64,000 bases of DNA from positions 2,626,501 to 2,690,500 of the forward strand of contig NZ_CP077091.1 of the NCBI RefSeq assembly GCF_014268595.2, read 5' to 3'. The position numbers and the translations under genes are program-made. Shown here piece after piece: positions 33,990 to 43,290 of this stretch. Position 1 is the stretch's first letter, and each line of letters opens with the position of its first letter. The stretch comes from Pseudomonas hamedanensis. GTDB lineage: Bacteria; Pseudomonadota; Gammaproteobacteria; Pseudomonadales; Pseudomonadaceae. The notes under the pieces were generated by a model. It was not told where the DNA came from. It saw only the letters and a program-made list of their open reading frames with translations, and did not search any database.

Positions 33990-34556
33990 TCAGGTACGCG
34001 GCAATGTCACGCCACGCTGGCCCTGGTACTTGCCGCCACGATCCTTGTAGGACACTTCGCATTCCTCATCGGACTCGAGGAAGAGCATCTGCGCCACGCC
34101 TTCATTGGCGTAGATCTTCGCCGGCAGGTTGGTGGTGTTGGAGAATTCCAGGGTCACGTGACCTTCCCACTCAGGCTCGAGCGGGGTGACGTTGACGATG
34201 ATGCCGCAACGCGCGTAGGTGCTTTTACCCAGGCAGATGGTCAGCACATTGCGCGGAATGCGGAAGTATTCAACGGTGCTGGCCAGCGCGAAGGAGTTCG
34301 GCGGAATGATGCAGACATCGCTGTGAATGTCGACGAAGCTGCCGGCGTCGAAATTTTTCGGGTCGACAATGGCGGAGTTGATGTTGGTGAACACCTTGAA
34401 GTGGTTAGTGCAGCGCACATCGTAGCCGTAGCTCGACACGCCGTAGGAAATCACCCGGCTGTCATCGCTGCCGCGCACCTGGCGCTCGACGAACGGTTCG
34501 ATCATGCCGTGTTCCTGCGCCATGCGGCGAATCCACTTGTCCGATTTGATGCTCAT
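33990..34556 (-). CDS. dcd: dCTP deaminase
   Basis: 188 residues, ATG at 34556. Converts dCTP to dUTP and ammonia, feeding dTTP synthesis. Conserved Dcd features: [20 protein letters not shown], the nucleotide-binding block [10 protein letters not shown], and the catalytic-region block [17 protein letters not shown]. The C-terminal [16 protein letters not shown] is the flexible end that closes the active site in the trimer. Length matches the 188-193 of the family. Confidence 0.97.
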   Translation of the reverse strand: MSIKSDKWIRRMAQEHGMIEPFVERQVRGSDDSRVISYGVSSYGYDVRCTNHFKVFTNINSAIVDPKNFDAGSFVDIHSDVCIIPPNSFALASTVEYFRIPRNVLTICLGKSTYARCGIIVNVTPLEPEWEGHVTLEFSNTTNLPAKIYANEGVAQMLFLESDEECEVSYKDRGGKYQGQRGVTLPRT

Positions 34557-34911
34557 GGCGGGTTTGTCCTGAATAGCGAGGTGGAAAAATTCTGTCCGGC
34601 ATCTTACCGGGCGCGCCGCTGCGTTCAAAGTGCACATCGCAATTCTCGGCGAACACCCCGTAATTACGCGTTCTGGCGACGAACTGGCAGACCGTCGATC
34701 CCGAAATCGGAGAAACCTTCGCAAGAACCATTGGCACGTTCCTGAAAAAGGGTTAAGGTGGCGTCACTGTGTTGCTTGTGTCACTGAGAATCTCTACACG
34801 ATATGTTGAATTTCGATCCAACCATCTACAAGAATTTTTCCTGCTCTTTGCACTCAGTCTCGGCCAGGGTTCTTCCTGAGTCGCAGTTATCTTTGTTCAA
34901 GGAGTTACACC
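34557..34911. other. intergenic region between dcd and the cold-shock gene
   Basis: About 355 bases without a gene. The right half (about 34760-34911) is the AT-richer promoter and 5' leader expected for a cspA-type gene, with a ribosome site AAGGAG at about 34899. I do not mark an exact promoter. The left half holds the dcd upstream region; nothing else is evident. Confidence 0.5.
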
Positions 34912-35121
34912 ATGTCTAATCGCCAAACCGGTACCGTTAAGTGGTTCAACGATGAAAAAGGCTTCGGCTTCATCACCCCACAATCCGGTGACGACCTGTT
35001 CGTTCACTTCAAAGCTATCCAATCCGACGGCTTCAAAAGCCTGAAAGAAGGCCAACAGGTTTCTTTCATCGCTACCCGCGGTCAGAAAGGCATGCAAGCT
35101 GAAGAAGTACAAGTTATCTAA
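34912..35121 (+). CDS. CspA-family cold-shock protein
   Basis: 69 residues, a single cold-shock (OB-fold) domain. RNP1 is KGFGFITP and RNP2 is LFVHFKAI; these bind single-stranded RNA and DNA. The AAGGAG site lies 8 bases before ATG. A long leader precedes it, typical of post-transcriptional control by temperature, and a strong terminator follows at 35138. Which of the several Pseudomonas csp genes this is cannot be decided. Confidence 0.93.
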   Translation: MSNRQTGTVKWFNDEKGFGFITPQSGDDLFVHFKAIQSDGFKSLKEGQQVSFIATRGQKGMQAEEVQVI

Positions 35122-35137
35122 CTTGTAGCGTCTTTAG

Positions 35138-35171
35138 AAAAAAGCCCCGCCCTTAAAAGCGGGGCTTTTTT
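35138..35171 (+). terminator. terminator of the cold-shock gene
   Basis: Stem AAAAGCCCCGC/GCGGGGCTTTT with T-run. Confidence 0.9.
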
Positions 35172-35194
35172 GTGGGCGCCTGTTTTGTTCAGGC

Positions 35195-35226
35195 AAAAAA
35201 ATCGCAGCGCGAAAGGCTGCGATTTT
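35195..35226 (-). terminator. terminator of the DUF481 gene
   Basis: ATCGCAGC/GCTGCGAT stem with A-run on the plus strand, which is a T-run for minus-strand transcripts. Confidence 0.75.
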
Positions 35227-35237
35227 ATGTTTGTGCT

Positions 35238-36245
35238 TTACCAGGCCACGCCAAACCCAGCGGTGTAGCGCGTCTTGTTCAAATCCGCATCGTTGGTGCC
35301 GCTGATAATGTCGCGCTCGGCCTTGAGGTTCAGCGATGCCCAGTCAGTGACCTTGTAACGCAGCCCCAACTCGGCGTCCAGCGCGTAATCAGCTACACCC
35401 GACAATGGCTTGCCGACCTCACCGTTGGTGAAGAACTCAACCTTCTTGCCAATCAGGTAGCGGTTGTAATCCCATTTCATGGCAACGGAATAGAAGTTGT
35501 CCTTGCTGCCATCGCGGTATTCGTAATCGGTGCGGTTGAGCAGCGAACCCAGCGAGAACGCGCCCAGCTCGTCATCCCAGAACTGGTAGCCCGGACCGGT
35601 ACCGACCACACGCTGGCGCGCCAGCTCTTCGATATGATCGCGCTTGTAGTTCAGGCGCCCTTGCCAGAACCACTGATCGGTCAGGAAGCGGTCGAGGGAG
35701 TATTCGGCACGCCAGTTGTTGGTGGTGGTTTCCGTATCCTGTACTTCGCGGTTGTACTCGCCTTCAGCGGTATGCCGCCAGCGGCCATGACGCGCCGAAG
35801 TCTTGAAGCCGACATCGTAGTCGTCGGTGTCCTTCTCCGCGCGCTGATAGTCCAGCGCCAGGTCGACATTGCCCTTCCACACCAGGTCGGTAACGATCGG
35901 CTTGGGCTTGAGAATCTGCTGAATGCTGGCCAGCTCGACAGTTTTCGGCGCATCACCGTTAGCCAGCGTGACTTTGCCGTCATCCGCCGCGGTGAGCGAC
36001 TTCGATACTTCACCGGTGTAGGCGTCCTGCTTGACCAGCAGGTGCTGATCGCTATCGAGGGTCTTGACCTCTTTCCAGTCAATCGCGACCGCACCGGCAT
36101 ATTTGGTCTGGATCAACAGCTTGCCGCCATCGAATACCGTGATAGTGCCGCTCAGCTTGTCGCCGTTTTTCAACCAGACGGTGTCGGCAAGCAGGGGCGT
36201 GGACGTGCTGCAAACAGCGAGGCACAACAGGGTTCTGGAGAACAT
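35238..36245 (-). CDS. DUF481-family outer-membrane beta-barrel protein
   Basis: 335 residues. The signal peptide is MFSRTLLCLAVCSTSTPLLA. The N-terminal domain (about 22-100) has VWLKNGDKLSGTITVFDGGKLLIQT, a small SH3/Sm-like beta module. The C-terminal domain (about 105-335) has alternating hydrophobic strands rich in Tyr/Trp/Arg ending in aromatic W, as in DUF481 outer-membrane proteins (YdiY type). Function is not assigned; a salt-stress link is reported for some members. Convergent with the cold-shock gene. Confidence 0.85.
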   Translation of the reverse strand: MFSRTLLCLAVCSTSTPLLADTVWLKNGDKLSGTITVFDGGKLLIQTKYAGAVAIDWKEVKTLDSDQHLLVKQDAYTGEVSKSLTAADDGKVTLANGDAPKTVELASIQQILKPKPIVTDLVWKGNVDLALDYQRAEKDTDDYDVGFKTSARHGRWRHTAEGEYNREVQDTETTTNNWRAEYSLDRFLTDQWFWQGRLNYKRDHIEELARQRVVGTGPGYQFWDDELGAFSLGSLLNRTDYEYRDGSKDNFYSVAMKWDYNRYLIGKKVEFFTNGEVGKPLSGVADYALDAELGLRYKVTDWASLNLKAERDIISGTNDADLNKTRYTAGFGVAW

Positions 36246-36411
36246 AAGCGGGTCAGGGGCTCAGAGTTGGCGAAAAAAAGTCGGCATTATCCGCAGGATC
36301 CTGCCCATGACAAGGACTGACCGGACTATTTCTATTGAGTTCATTTCTCATCTGCCCGATCACGGATTACCCTTGGGACATCAATCACGACGATGCTCAG
36401 GAACCCGGCCC

Positions 36412-36765
36412 GTGACAGACGCGATCCATGCCCACGAGAGCGAAGCGCAAATCCGACGCACGGCGCTCTACTCGACCCTCGCGCAAGTGCCTGAAGGCAA
36501 AGTGGTCAGCTACGGCCAACTGGCTGAACTGGCGGGGCTGGGACGCGCCGCCCGCTGGGTCGGCCGCACCTTGAGCCAGTTGCCGAGCGATACCAGACTG
36601 CCCTGGCACCGTGTGCTGGGCGCCGGTGGGCGGATCAGCCTGCCGGTGGGCAGCCCTTCCGGCGATGAACAAAGGGCGCGATTGCGCATGGAAGGCATTA
36701 CCGTCCTGAACAATCGTGTGGATATTCAGCGTCATGGCTGGCGTCCGGTAGAGCACAGCGGTTAG
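36412..36765 (+). CDS. alkyltransferase-like protein (ATL), MGMT family
   Basis: 117 residues from GTG at 36412, AGGA upstream; the longer open frame lacks a fitting ribosome site. It is homologous to the DNA-binding domain of O6-alkylguanine-DNA alkyltransferase (SYGQLAELAG, WVGRTLSQ), but the active-site PCHR motif reads PWHR, with Trp in place of Cys. This is the hallmark of ATL proteins, which bind O6-alkylguanine without repairing it and hand it to nucleotide excision repair. So it is a damage sensor, not a transferase. Confidence 0.88.
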   Translation: MTDAIHAHESEAQIRRTALYSTLAQVPEGKVVSYGQLAELAGLGRAARWVGRTLSQLPSDTRLPWHRVLGAGGRISLPVGSPSGDEQRARLRMEGITVLNNRVDIQRHGWRPVEHSG

Positions 36766-36808
36766 AGTGCGCGCTTTGTTTTCGCAATTTTGAGGCAGAC
36801 TTCAGCCC

Positions 36809-38368
36809 ATGCCCCGTAAAACCTGGCGCGCCGCGCTCGCCGCCTATGCCAGTCCTTCGACGCTCGTGCTGTTGTTGCTCGGTTTTGCTGCCGGCCTGCC
36901 GTACATGCTGGTGTTTTCAACGCTTTCCGTCTGGCTGCGTGAAGCCGGTGTGGCCCGAGAAACCATCGGCTATGCCAGCCTGATCGGTCTGGCTTATGCG
37001 TTCAAATGGGTCTGGTCGCCCCTGCTCGACCAATGGCGCCTGCCGTTGCTGGGCAAGCTGGGCCGTCGTCGTTCTTGGCTGGTGCTCTCGCAGGCGCTGG
37101 TGATTCTCGGACTGATCGGCATGGGCTTCTGTGATCCACAGAAACACTTGTCCTGGCTGATCGCGATTGCCGTCGTCGTCGCGTTCGCCTCTGCCACCCA
37201 GGATATTGCGGTCGACGCCTATCGCCTGGAAATCGCCGACGACAGCCGCCAGGCCGCCCTTGCCGCCAGTTACATGTCCGGCTACCGCGTCGCCGCCCTG
37301 CTCGCCACCGCCGGCGCCTTGTTTTTCGCCGAAGGTTTCGGCTCCACCGGTTTCAACTATAAACACGCAGCCTGGACCGGCACTTATGTCCTGTTCGGCG
37401 CCTTGATGGTGCCCGCACTGTTGACCACGCTGTTCATGCGTGAGCCGCCCGTGCCGCTGCGCACGCAGTTGCAGGCCGGGCGTTACACGTTCATGCACCA
37501 ATTGATGTCGGTGTTTGTGCTGATCATTTTGCTGGTGTCGGTACCGGCGATGTTCACCCAGCTGTACAACACCGATTTCGCCGGCGTGCTGTTCGGCGAC
37601 ATGAGTCCTCTGGACCTGCTGCTCGAAGACCGCGCCTTCCTGCGCGCCATTCTCTATACGCTGCTTACCGGCCTGTGCCTGTCGGCCATGGGCCGGCGAG
37701 GATTGGCGCCGGTGCTGACACCGATCAATGACTTCATCCTGCGTTATCGCTGGCAGGCCCTGCTGCTGCTGGGCCTGATCGCCACCTATCGCATGTCGGA
37801 TACGGTGATGGGCGTAATGGCCAACGTGTTCTACATCGACCAGGGCTTCACCAAGGACCAGATCGCCAGTGTCAGCAAGATCTTCGGCCTGATCATGACC
37901 CTTGTCGGGGCTGGCATGGGCGGCCTGTTGATCGTGCGTTTCGGCATCCTGCCGATTCTGTTTATCGGCGGCGTAGCCTCGGCGGGGACCAACCTGTTGT
38001 TTGTGATGCTTGCCGACATGGGCCCGAACCTGCAAATGCTGGTGGTGACCATTTCCCTCGACAACTTCAGCTCGGGCCTGGCCACGTCGGCGTTCGTCGC
38101 CTACCTGTCGAGCCTGACCAACCTGAAGTTCTCCGCCACGCAATACGCCCTGCTCAGCTCGATCATGCTGCTGCTGCCACGCCTGATGGGTGGCTATTCC
38201 GGGGTGCTGGTGGAAAAATTCGGCTATCACAGCTTCTTTCTTATCACCGCACTGCTCGGCGTACCGACACTGATCCTTATTGCGCTGCACTGGTTTCAGG
38301 AAAGCCGCCGCGAAGGCCCGACGCCGACGCCCGAGCCTGCCGCGGCCCCGGTCAGCGAAGAGTCGTAA
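36809..38368 (+). CDS. ampG: AmpG-type muropeptide permease (MFS)
   Basis: 519 residues, about 14 hydrophobic segments. The N-terminal block GFAAGLPYMLVFSTLSVWLREAGV and KFSATQYALLSSIMLLLPRLMGGYSG match AmpG, which imports GlcNAc-anhydroMurNAc peptides for cell-wall recycling and signals AmpC induction. The C-terminal tail is Pro/Glu-rich. It is also similar to AmpP-type paralogues of P. aeruginosa, so the exact role is slightly uncertain. It is a single gene between ATL and proS. Confidence 0.9.
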   Translation: MPRKTWRAALAAYASPSTLVLLLLGFAAGLPYMLVFSTLSVWLREAGVARETIGYASLIGLAYAFKWVWSPLLDQWRLPLLGKLGRRRSWLVLSQALVILGLIGMGFCDPQKHLSWLIAIAVVVAFASATQDIAVDAYRLEIADDSRQAALAASYMSGYRVAALLATAGALFFAEGFGSTGFNYKHAAWTGTYVLFGALMVPALLTTLFMREPPVPLRTQLQAGRYTFMHQLMSVFVLIILLVSVPAMFTQLYNTDFAGVLFGDMSPLDLLLEDRAFLRAILYTLLTGLCLSAMGRRGLAPVLTPINDFILRYRWQALLLLGLIATYRMSDTVMGVMANVFYIDQGFTKDQIASVSKIFGLIMTLVGAGMGGLLIVRFGILPILFIGGVASAGTNLLFVMLADMGPNLQMLVVTISLDNFSSGLATSAFVAYLSSLTNLKFSATQYALLSSIMLLLPRLMGGYSGVLVEKFGYHSFFLITALLGVPTLILIALHWFQESRREGPTPTPEPAAAPVSEES

Positions 38369-38497
38369 GACGTTTCATCGGCGGCGGGAGGAATCCTGCC
38401 GTCGTACCGCCCCACCGACCGCACGCCTGTACGTCGGCAGCACTCGCCGGTACACTGCTGCGTCATTTCCAGTCATAGCAACCGACAACGGCCAACC

Positions 38498-40213
38498 ATG
38501 CGCACCAGTCAATTTTTGCTCGCCACACAGAAAGAAACGCCTTCCGATGCGGTCGTGATCAGCCATCAGCTGATGCTGCGCGCCGGCATGATCCGCAAGC
38601 TTGCCTCGGGCCTGTACACCTGGCTGCCGATGGGCCTGCGAGTCATGCGCAAGGTCGAAGCCATCGTTCGCGAAGAAATGAACGCTGCCGGTTCTCTGGA
38701 AGTGTTGATGCCGAGCACCCAACCGGCCGAGCTGTGGCAGGAATCGGGGCGTTGGGAAGAATACGGCCCTGAGCTGCTGCGCATCAAAGACCGCCACGGT
38801 CGCGATTTCTGCGCGGGCCCGACCCACGAAGAAGTCATCACCGATCTGATGCGCAACGAGTTGAGCAGCTACAAACAGCTGCCAATCAACCTGTACCAGA
38901 TCCAGACCAAATTCCGCGATGAAATCCGTCCACGCTTCGGTTTGATGCGCGGCCGCGAATTCATCATGAAGGACGCCTACTCGTTTCACGCCGATCAAGC
39001 CTCGCTGCAGGTCACCTATGACCGCATGCATCAGGCGTACTGCAACGTGTTCACGCGTCTGGGCCTGAAATTCCGTCCGGTTGAAGCCGACAACGGCTCG
39101 ATCGGCGGCGCCGGCTCCCACGAGTTCCATGTGCTGGCCGAGTCCGGCGAAGACGATATCGTTTTCAGCAACGGTTCCGACTACGCGGCGAATATCGAAA
39201 AAGCCGAAGCGGTGCCACGCGAGACCTCGCGCCCTGCACCGACCGAAGAACTGCGCCTGGTCGACACACCGGATACCAAAACCATCGCGGCCCTGGTGGA
39301 AAAATTCAATCTGCCGATTGAAAAGACCATCAAGACGCTGATCGTCCACGCTGAAGAAGAAGGCAAGCTGATCGCGCTGGTGATTCGTGGCGATCACGAA
39401 CTGAACGAGATCAAGGCGGCCAACCAGCCAGGCGTTGCCAGCCCGCTGGTCATGGCGTCGGATGCCGAACTGCGTGACGCCATTGGCGCCGGCGCCGGCT
39501 CGCTCGGCCCGCTGAACCTGCCGCTGCCGATCATCATCGATCGCTCGGTGGAGATGATGAGCGACTTCGGCATTGGCGCGAACATCGACGACAAGCACTA
39601 CTTCGGCGTGAACTGGGAGCGTGATCTGCCGATTCCGACCGTCGCCGACCTGCGCAACGTGGTCGCCGGCGACCCAAGCCCGGACGGCAAGGGCACGCTG
39701 GAAATCAAGCGCGGCATCGAAGTCGGGCACATCTTCCAGCTGGGCAACAAGTACAGCAAGGCGATGAAGTGCGAAGTGCTGGGCGAGAACGGCAAGCCGG
39801 TGACCCTGGAAATGGGCTGCTACGGCATTGGCGTGTCGCGCGTGGTGGCTGCCGCCATCGAGCAGAACAACGACGAAAACGGCATCATCTGGAGCGACAC
39901 CCTGGCGCCGTTCCAGATTGCCCTGGTCCCGCTGCGCTATGAAACCGAACAGGTGCGCGAGGCCACCGACAAGCTGTACGCCGAACTGACGGCGGCCGGC
40001 TTCGAAGTGCTGCTGGACGATCGCGACAAGAAAACCAGCCCGGGCATCAAGTTCGCGGACATGGAGCTGATCGGCATTCCACACCGGATCGTGGTCAGCG
40101 ACCGCGGCCTGGCCGAAGGCAACCTGGAATACAAGAGTCGTACCGAAGGCGAGGCGCAAGCGTTGCCGGTGGCCGACGTACTGTCCTTCCTGCAGGCCCG
40201 TATCCGCCGCTGA
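38498..40213 (+). CDS. proS: proline-tRNA ligase, bacterial (editing) type
   Basis: 571 residues. Class II synthetase core: [42 protein letters not shown] (motif 2), and [18 protein letters not shown] (motif 3). The insertion of about 180 residues (from about 220 to 400) is the INS editing domain that clears mischarged Ala-tRNA(Pro). The C-terminal anticodon-binding domain ends at ARIRR. Length matches E. coli ProS (572). Confidence 0.97.
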   Translation: MRTSQFLLATQKETPSDAVVISHQLMLRAGMIRKLASGLYTWLPMGLRVMRKVEAIVREEMNAAGSLEVLMPSTQPAELWQESGRWEEYGPELLRIKDRHGRDFCAGPTHEEVITDLMRNELSSYKQLPINLYQIQTKFRDEIRPRFGLMRGREFIMKDAYSFHADQASLQVTYDRMHQAYCNVFTRLGLKFRPVEADNGSIGGAGSHEFHVLAESGEDDIVFSNGSDYAANIEKAEAVPRETSRPAPTEELRLVDTPDTKTIAALVEKFNLPIEKTIKTLIVHAEEEGKLIALVIRGDHELNEIKAANQPGVASPLVMASDAELRDAIGAGAGSLGPLNLPLPIIIDRSVEMMSDFGIGANIDDKHYFGVNWERDLPIPTVADLRNVVAGDPSPDGKGTLEIKRGIEVGHIFQLGNKYSKAMKCEVLGENGKPVTLEMGCYGIGVSRVVAAAIEQNNDENGIIWSDTLAPFQIALVPLRYETEQVREATDKLYAELTAAGFEVLLDDRDKKTSPGIKFADMELIGIPHRIVVSDRGLAEGNLEYKSRTEGEAQALPVADVLSFLQARIRR

Positions 40214-40229
40214 AACCAGTAGAGACGTC

Positions 40230-41183
40230 ATGTTCAAGCGAAACACCTTAGGCCTCGGTGGCGCCGCCCTGTGCGGCGCCCTGCTGGTCAGCGGCTGTGC
40301 CAATCACATGTCCCAACGCAGCGAGCACGAGGAGCGGGTCGAGCGTAAATTGCTCGACCACAGCCTGCAGATAGATGTCGGCGAGCCCAAGGTGCTTGAG
40401 CTGCCGCAGCGGCGTGTGAAGATCAACGAACAGAAGACTTTCGAAGTCACCGAGTTCGAAGTCACCCGCCGTTACGACCGCTACACGCCGTACCAACCCT
40501 GGCGCGAAGTCTACGAGATTCCGCTGGGCGCGGTGGCGGTGGTCGGCGGTGTCGGCGCCAACGTGGTCAACGTGTTTGCCCTCGGCAACCTGCCCGACAG
40601 CATCACCCGGGACTGGCTGAGCTACGGTTTCGCCGGGCTCAACCCGCTCATGAACGTGCAGTCCAACGGCCGCGCGCAGCAGAACCTGGCGGGCATCGAT
40701 GAAGTTCAGCGCGACAAGCGCACGGAGTATTCGAGCCTGCCATGGAGCGAGCGCCCGGTGCAGGTCAAGGCCGGCAAGCAGACCTTCGACATGACCACCG
40801 ATCGCAACGGCGTGCTGCGCCTGAATCTGCTCGACAGCCCATTTGCCGAAAATGACCTCAATCATGTCGGCCGATTGCAGATCAGCGTGGAAGATGCCAA
40901 GGACGACGTGCATTCCGATTCGACCTTGATGATCAGCACTCACCTGCGGGGCAAGTTGCTGGAGGCGCACGGGCTGATTTATGACGATCTGGAAGACGAC
41001 GAAGTGAGCCAGTGGGTACACCGGGTCAAGCGTCTGTCGGAACTGGGTCTGGAAGAAGAAGCCAGCGAACTGGAACAAAGCCTGATCGAACTGACGCGCA
41101 ACGATCCTGAACTGCAAACCGAGTTTCTCAAGGCGTTGACCAAGGATGCCGGGCGTTTAGTGGCTGATCCTGGACCGAATTAA
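40230..41183 (+). CDS. lipoprotein of unknown function
   Basis: 317 residues. Lipobox VSGC (C23), next residue Ala, so outer-membrane sorting is likely. A hydrophobic segment IPLGAVAVVGGVGANVVNVFALG near residues 95-118 may be membrane-associated. The C-terminal 70 residues are charged and helical (LSELGLEEEASELEQSLIEL). I do not recognise a family. It starts 17 bases after proS and may be cotranscribed with it. Confidence 0.75.
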   Translation: MFKRNTLGLGGAALCGALLVSGCANHMSQRSEHEERVERKLLDHSLQIDVGEPKVLELPQRRVKINEQKTFEVTEFEVTRRYDRYTPYQPWREVYEIPLGAVAVVGGVGANVVNVFALGNLPDSITRDWLSYGFAGLNPLMNVQSNGRAQQNLAGIDEVQRDKRTEYSSLPWSERPVQVKAGKQTFDMTTDRNGVLRLNLLDSPFAENDLNHVGRLQISVEDAKDDVHSDSTLMISTHLRGKLLEAHGLIYDDLEDDEVSQWVHRVKRLSELGLEEEASELEQSLIELTRNDPELQTEFLKALTKDAGRLVADPGPN

Positions 41184-41198
41184 AAGCAAAAACCAAGA

Positions 41199-41273
41199 GC
41201 TTCGCGAGCAAGCTCGCTCCCACAGGCTTTGTATACGACACAGACCCAATGTGGGAGCGAGCTTGCTCGCGAA
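41199..41273. repeat. REPIN, GGGAGCGAGCTTGCTCGC type
   Basis: CTTCGCGAGCAAGCTCGCTC and GTGGGAGCGAGCTTGCTCGC inverted, about 25 bases apart, between convergent genes. Confidence 0.85.
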
Positions 41274-41297
41274 AGCGTCATCAGCCTCGCAACTGCA

Positions 41298-42359
41298 CTA
41301 CCGCTCAAACAACTCCATCTGCTCAAACCCACCGCGCAAGTCCTCCAGCCTCACCCCCACCCCCAACAACCGCACCGGTTTGCCGCCGCGATTGAACGCC
41401 TGCGTCAGCATCAACTGATAACTGCCCAGATCCCGCCCTGCCCCGGCCTGTTCCAGCGTGGTCTGGGTGAAGTCATGAAACTTCACTTTGACGAACGGCT
41501 TGCCCGGTCGATAACTGCTGTCGATCCGGGCCATACGGGTTTTCAGGGTGTCCAGCAGTTCGGGTAACTTGTCGAGACAGCTGCGCAAATCCGGCAGATC
41601 AACGTCGTAGGTGTTTTCCACGCTGATCGACTGACGACGACTGTCGTTATGCACCAGCCGATCATCAATCCCACGGGCCAAGTTCCACAATCGCTCGCCG
41701 AAGCTGCCAAATTCACGCACCAGCGCCAGCCTGCCCCACTCACGCAGATGCTCGCAGTCAACAATGCCCAGCTTGCCGAGTTTGTCGGCGGTAACTTTAC
41801 CCACGCCGTGCAGCTTGCTCACGGGCAAACCGCTGACGAAATCCTCGACCTGGTCCGGCGTGATCACGAACAAGCCGTTGGGCTTCTTCCAGTCACTGGC
41901 GATCTTGGCCAGAAACTTGTTCGGCGCAACGCCAGCGGAAACAGTGATATGCAATTGATTGGAGACCCGGCGACGAATGTCCTGGGCAATGCGCGTGGCA
42001 CTGCCGCCGGAATGCGCACTGTCCGACACGTCCAGATAGGCCTCATCCAATGACAAAGGCTCGATCAGGTCGGTGTAATCGGCAAAGATCGTATGAATTT
42101 CCTTCGACGCTTCGCGGTAAGCCTCCATGCGCGGCTTGACGATGGTCAGGTCCGGGCACAGCTTCAAGGCATGCCCGGAGGCCATCGCCGAGCGCACGCC
42201 ATAGGCGCGCGCTTCGTAATTGCAGGTCGCGATCACTCCGCGTCGATCCGCCGAACCACCGACCGCCAACGGCTTGCCAGCCAGACGCGGATCGTCGCGC
42301 ATCTCGATGGCGGCGTAGAAACAATCACAGTCGATGTGGATGATTTTTCGCTGAGTCAT
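41298..42359 (-). CDS. dinB: DNA polymerase IV (Y family)
   Basis: 353 residues. Translesion polymerase. Catalytic motif HIDCDCFYAAIE at the N-terminus (D8 region) and SLDEAYLDVS with the SLDE metal-binding residues. The HhH region GVGKVTADKLGKLGI is followed by the little-finger domain. The C-terminus DLRGGFEQMELFER fits a clamp-binding motif (QMELF). Length matches. The gene is divergent from the tRNA region. Confidence 0.96.
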   Translation of the reverse strand: MTQRKIIHIDCDCFYAAIEMRDDPRLAGKPLAVGGSADRRGVIATCNYEARAYGVRSAMASGHALKLCPDLTIVKPRMEAYREASKEIHTIFADYTDLIEPLSLDEAYLDVSDSAHSGGSATRIAQDIRRRVSNQLHITVSAGVAPNKFLAKIASDWKKPNGLFVITPDQVEDFVSGLPVSKLHGVGKVTADKLGKLGIVDCEHLREWGRLALVREFGSFGERLWNLARGIDDRLVHNDSRRQSISVENTYDVDLPDLRSCLDKLPELLDTLKTRMARIDSSYRPGKPFVKVKFHDFTQTTLEQAGAGRDLGSYQLMLTQAFNRGGKPVRLLGVGVRLEDLRGGFEQMELFER

Positions 42360-42596
42360 GTAGGAAAAACAAACGTGGCAAGCCGGAGCGCCAGTATCTC
42401 ACCGACACCTGTATATAGCACCAGTGGTTGAAGGATCTTTTCCGACAGTAGGAAACTTCATAAGGATTTGTTTTTTCAATCACGGACCAACGGCCAATAG
42501 AGCTGGAAGCCTTGTACGCTCTGGGCTGCGCGCCGACAGGCGCCCTTGAAAACGAGCTAAGCGCTTGAACCTCAACAGATTTATCCAAATTGAAGG

Positions 42597-42624
42597 TTGA
42601 CAGCTCGGCGATCCTCTGTAGAAT
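42597..42624 (+). promoter_or_regulatory. sigma-70 promoter of tRNA-fMet copy 1
   Basis: TTGACA (42597-42602), 16-base spacer, TAGAAT (42619-42624); start expected about 7 bases later in a C-rich stretch. Confidence 0.8.
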
Positions 42625-42637
42625 ACCGACACACAGA

Positions 42638-42714
<77 letters not shown>

Positions 42715-42720
42715 AACATC

Positions 42721-42752
42721 AAAAAAGGCTACTCGAAAGAGTGGCCTTTTTT
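42721..42752 (+). terminator. terminator after tRNA-fMet copy 1
   Basis: AAAGGC(T)ACTC / GAGTGGCCTTT stem with long A-run and T-run; same sequence recurs after copy 2. Confidence 0.85.
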
Positions 42753-42893
42753 GTGCGCGTCTGTTTTGTACAGCCAGCGTCATGCGACACGGCAAACGCA
42801 AAAGAGGATTTCTTTGGATTTCCGAAACTTAACGCGTACCTGCGACCGTTTGCCGCGATTGCGCGGTTATTTCAGCCATTACAGGATTAGCGG

Positions 42894-42921
42894 TTGACAC
42901 CTCGCCGTTCGCCTGTAGAAT
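42894..42921 (+). promoter_or_regulatory. sigma-70 promoter of tRNA-fMet copy 2
   Basis: TTGACA (42894-42899), 16-base spacer, TAGAAT (42916-42921), followed by the GC-rich GCCGCC typical of stringently controlled stable-RNA promoters. Confidence 0.8.
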
Positions 42922-42934
42922 GCCGCCACACAGA

Positions 42935-43011
<77 letters not shown>

Positions 43012-43017
43012 AACATC

Positions 43018-43049
43018 AAAAAAGGCTACTCGAAAGAGTGGCCTTTTTT
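43018..43049 (+). terminator. terminator after tRNA-fMet copy 2
   Basis: Identical to the one after copy 1. Confidence 0.85.
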
Positions 43050-43290
43050 GTATCTGTCGAAAAAGTCCTTTCGCAACAATGATCTGTCACTGTGCAGTGA
43101 AACCGCTGGGGATCATCGGAGCCGCCATCTGCGACCTGACTCAAGACGCAGAAAGGCCCTTCGCAATCCGGGAACTGCCCTCGCCGATGCCCGACGAGAG
43201 GCGTAGTATTTTGTGATTATTTTTTTCTACAGGGATTGGTAACTTGGCTGGATACCTCCATCCTGTCGCGCACAATCCAAGAGGTGATTG

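Noticed and set aside
36064..36411. Longer N-terminus of the alkyltransferase-like protein
   Set aside because: It overlaps the DUF481 gene antisense and adds about 116 non-homologous residues; GTG at 36412 has a ribosome site.
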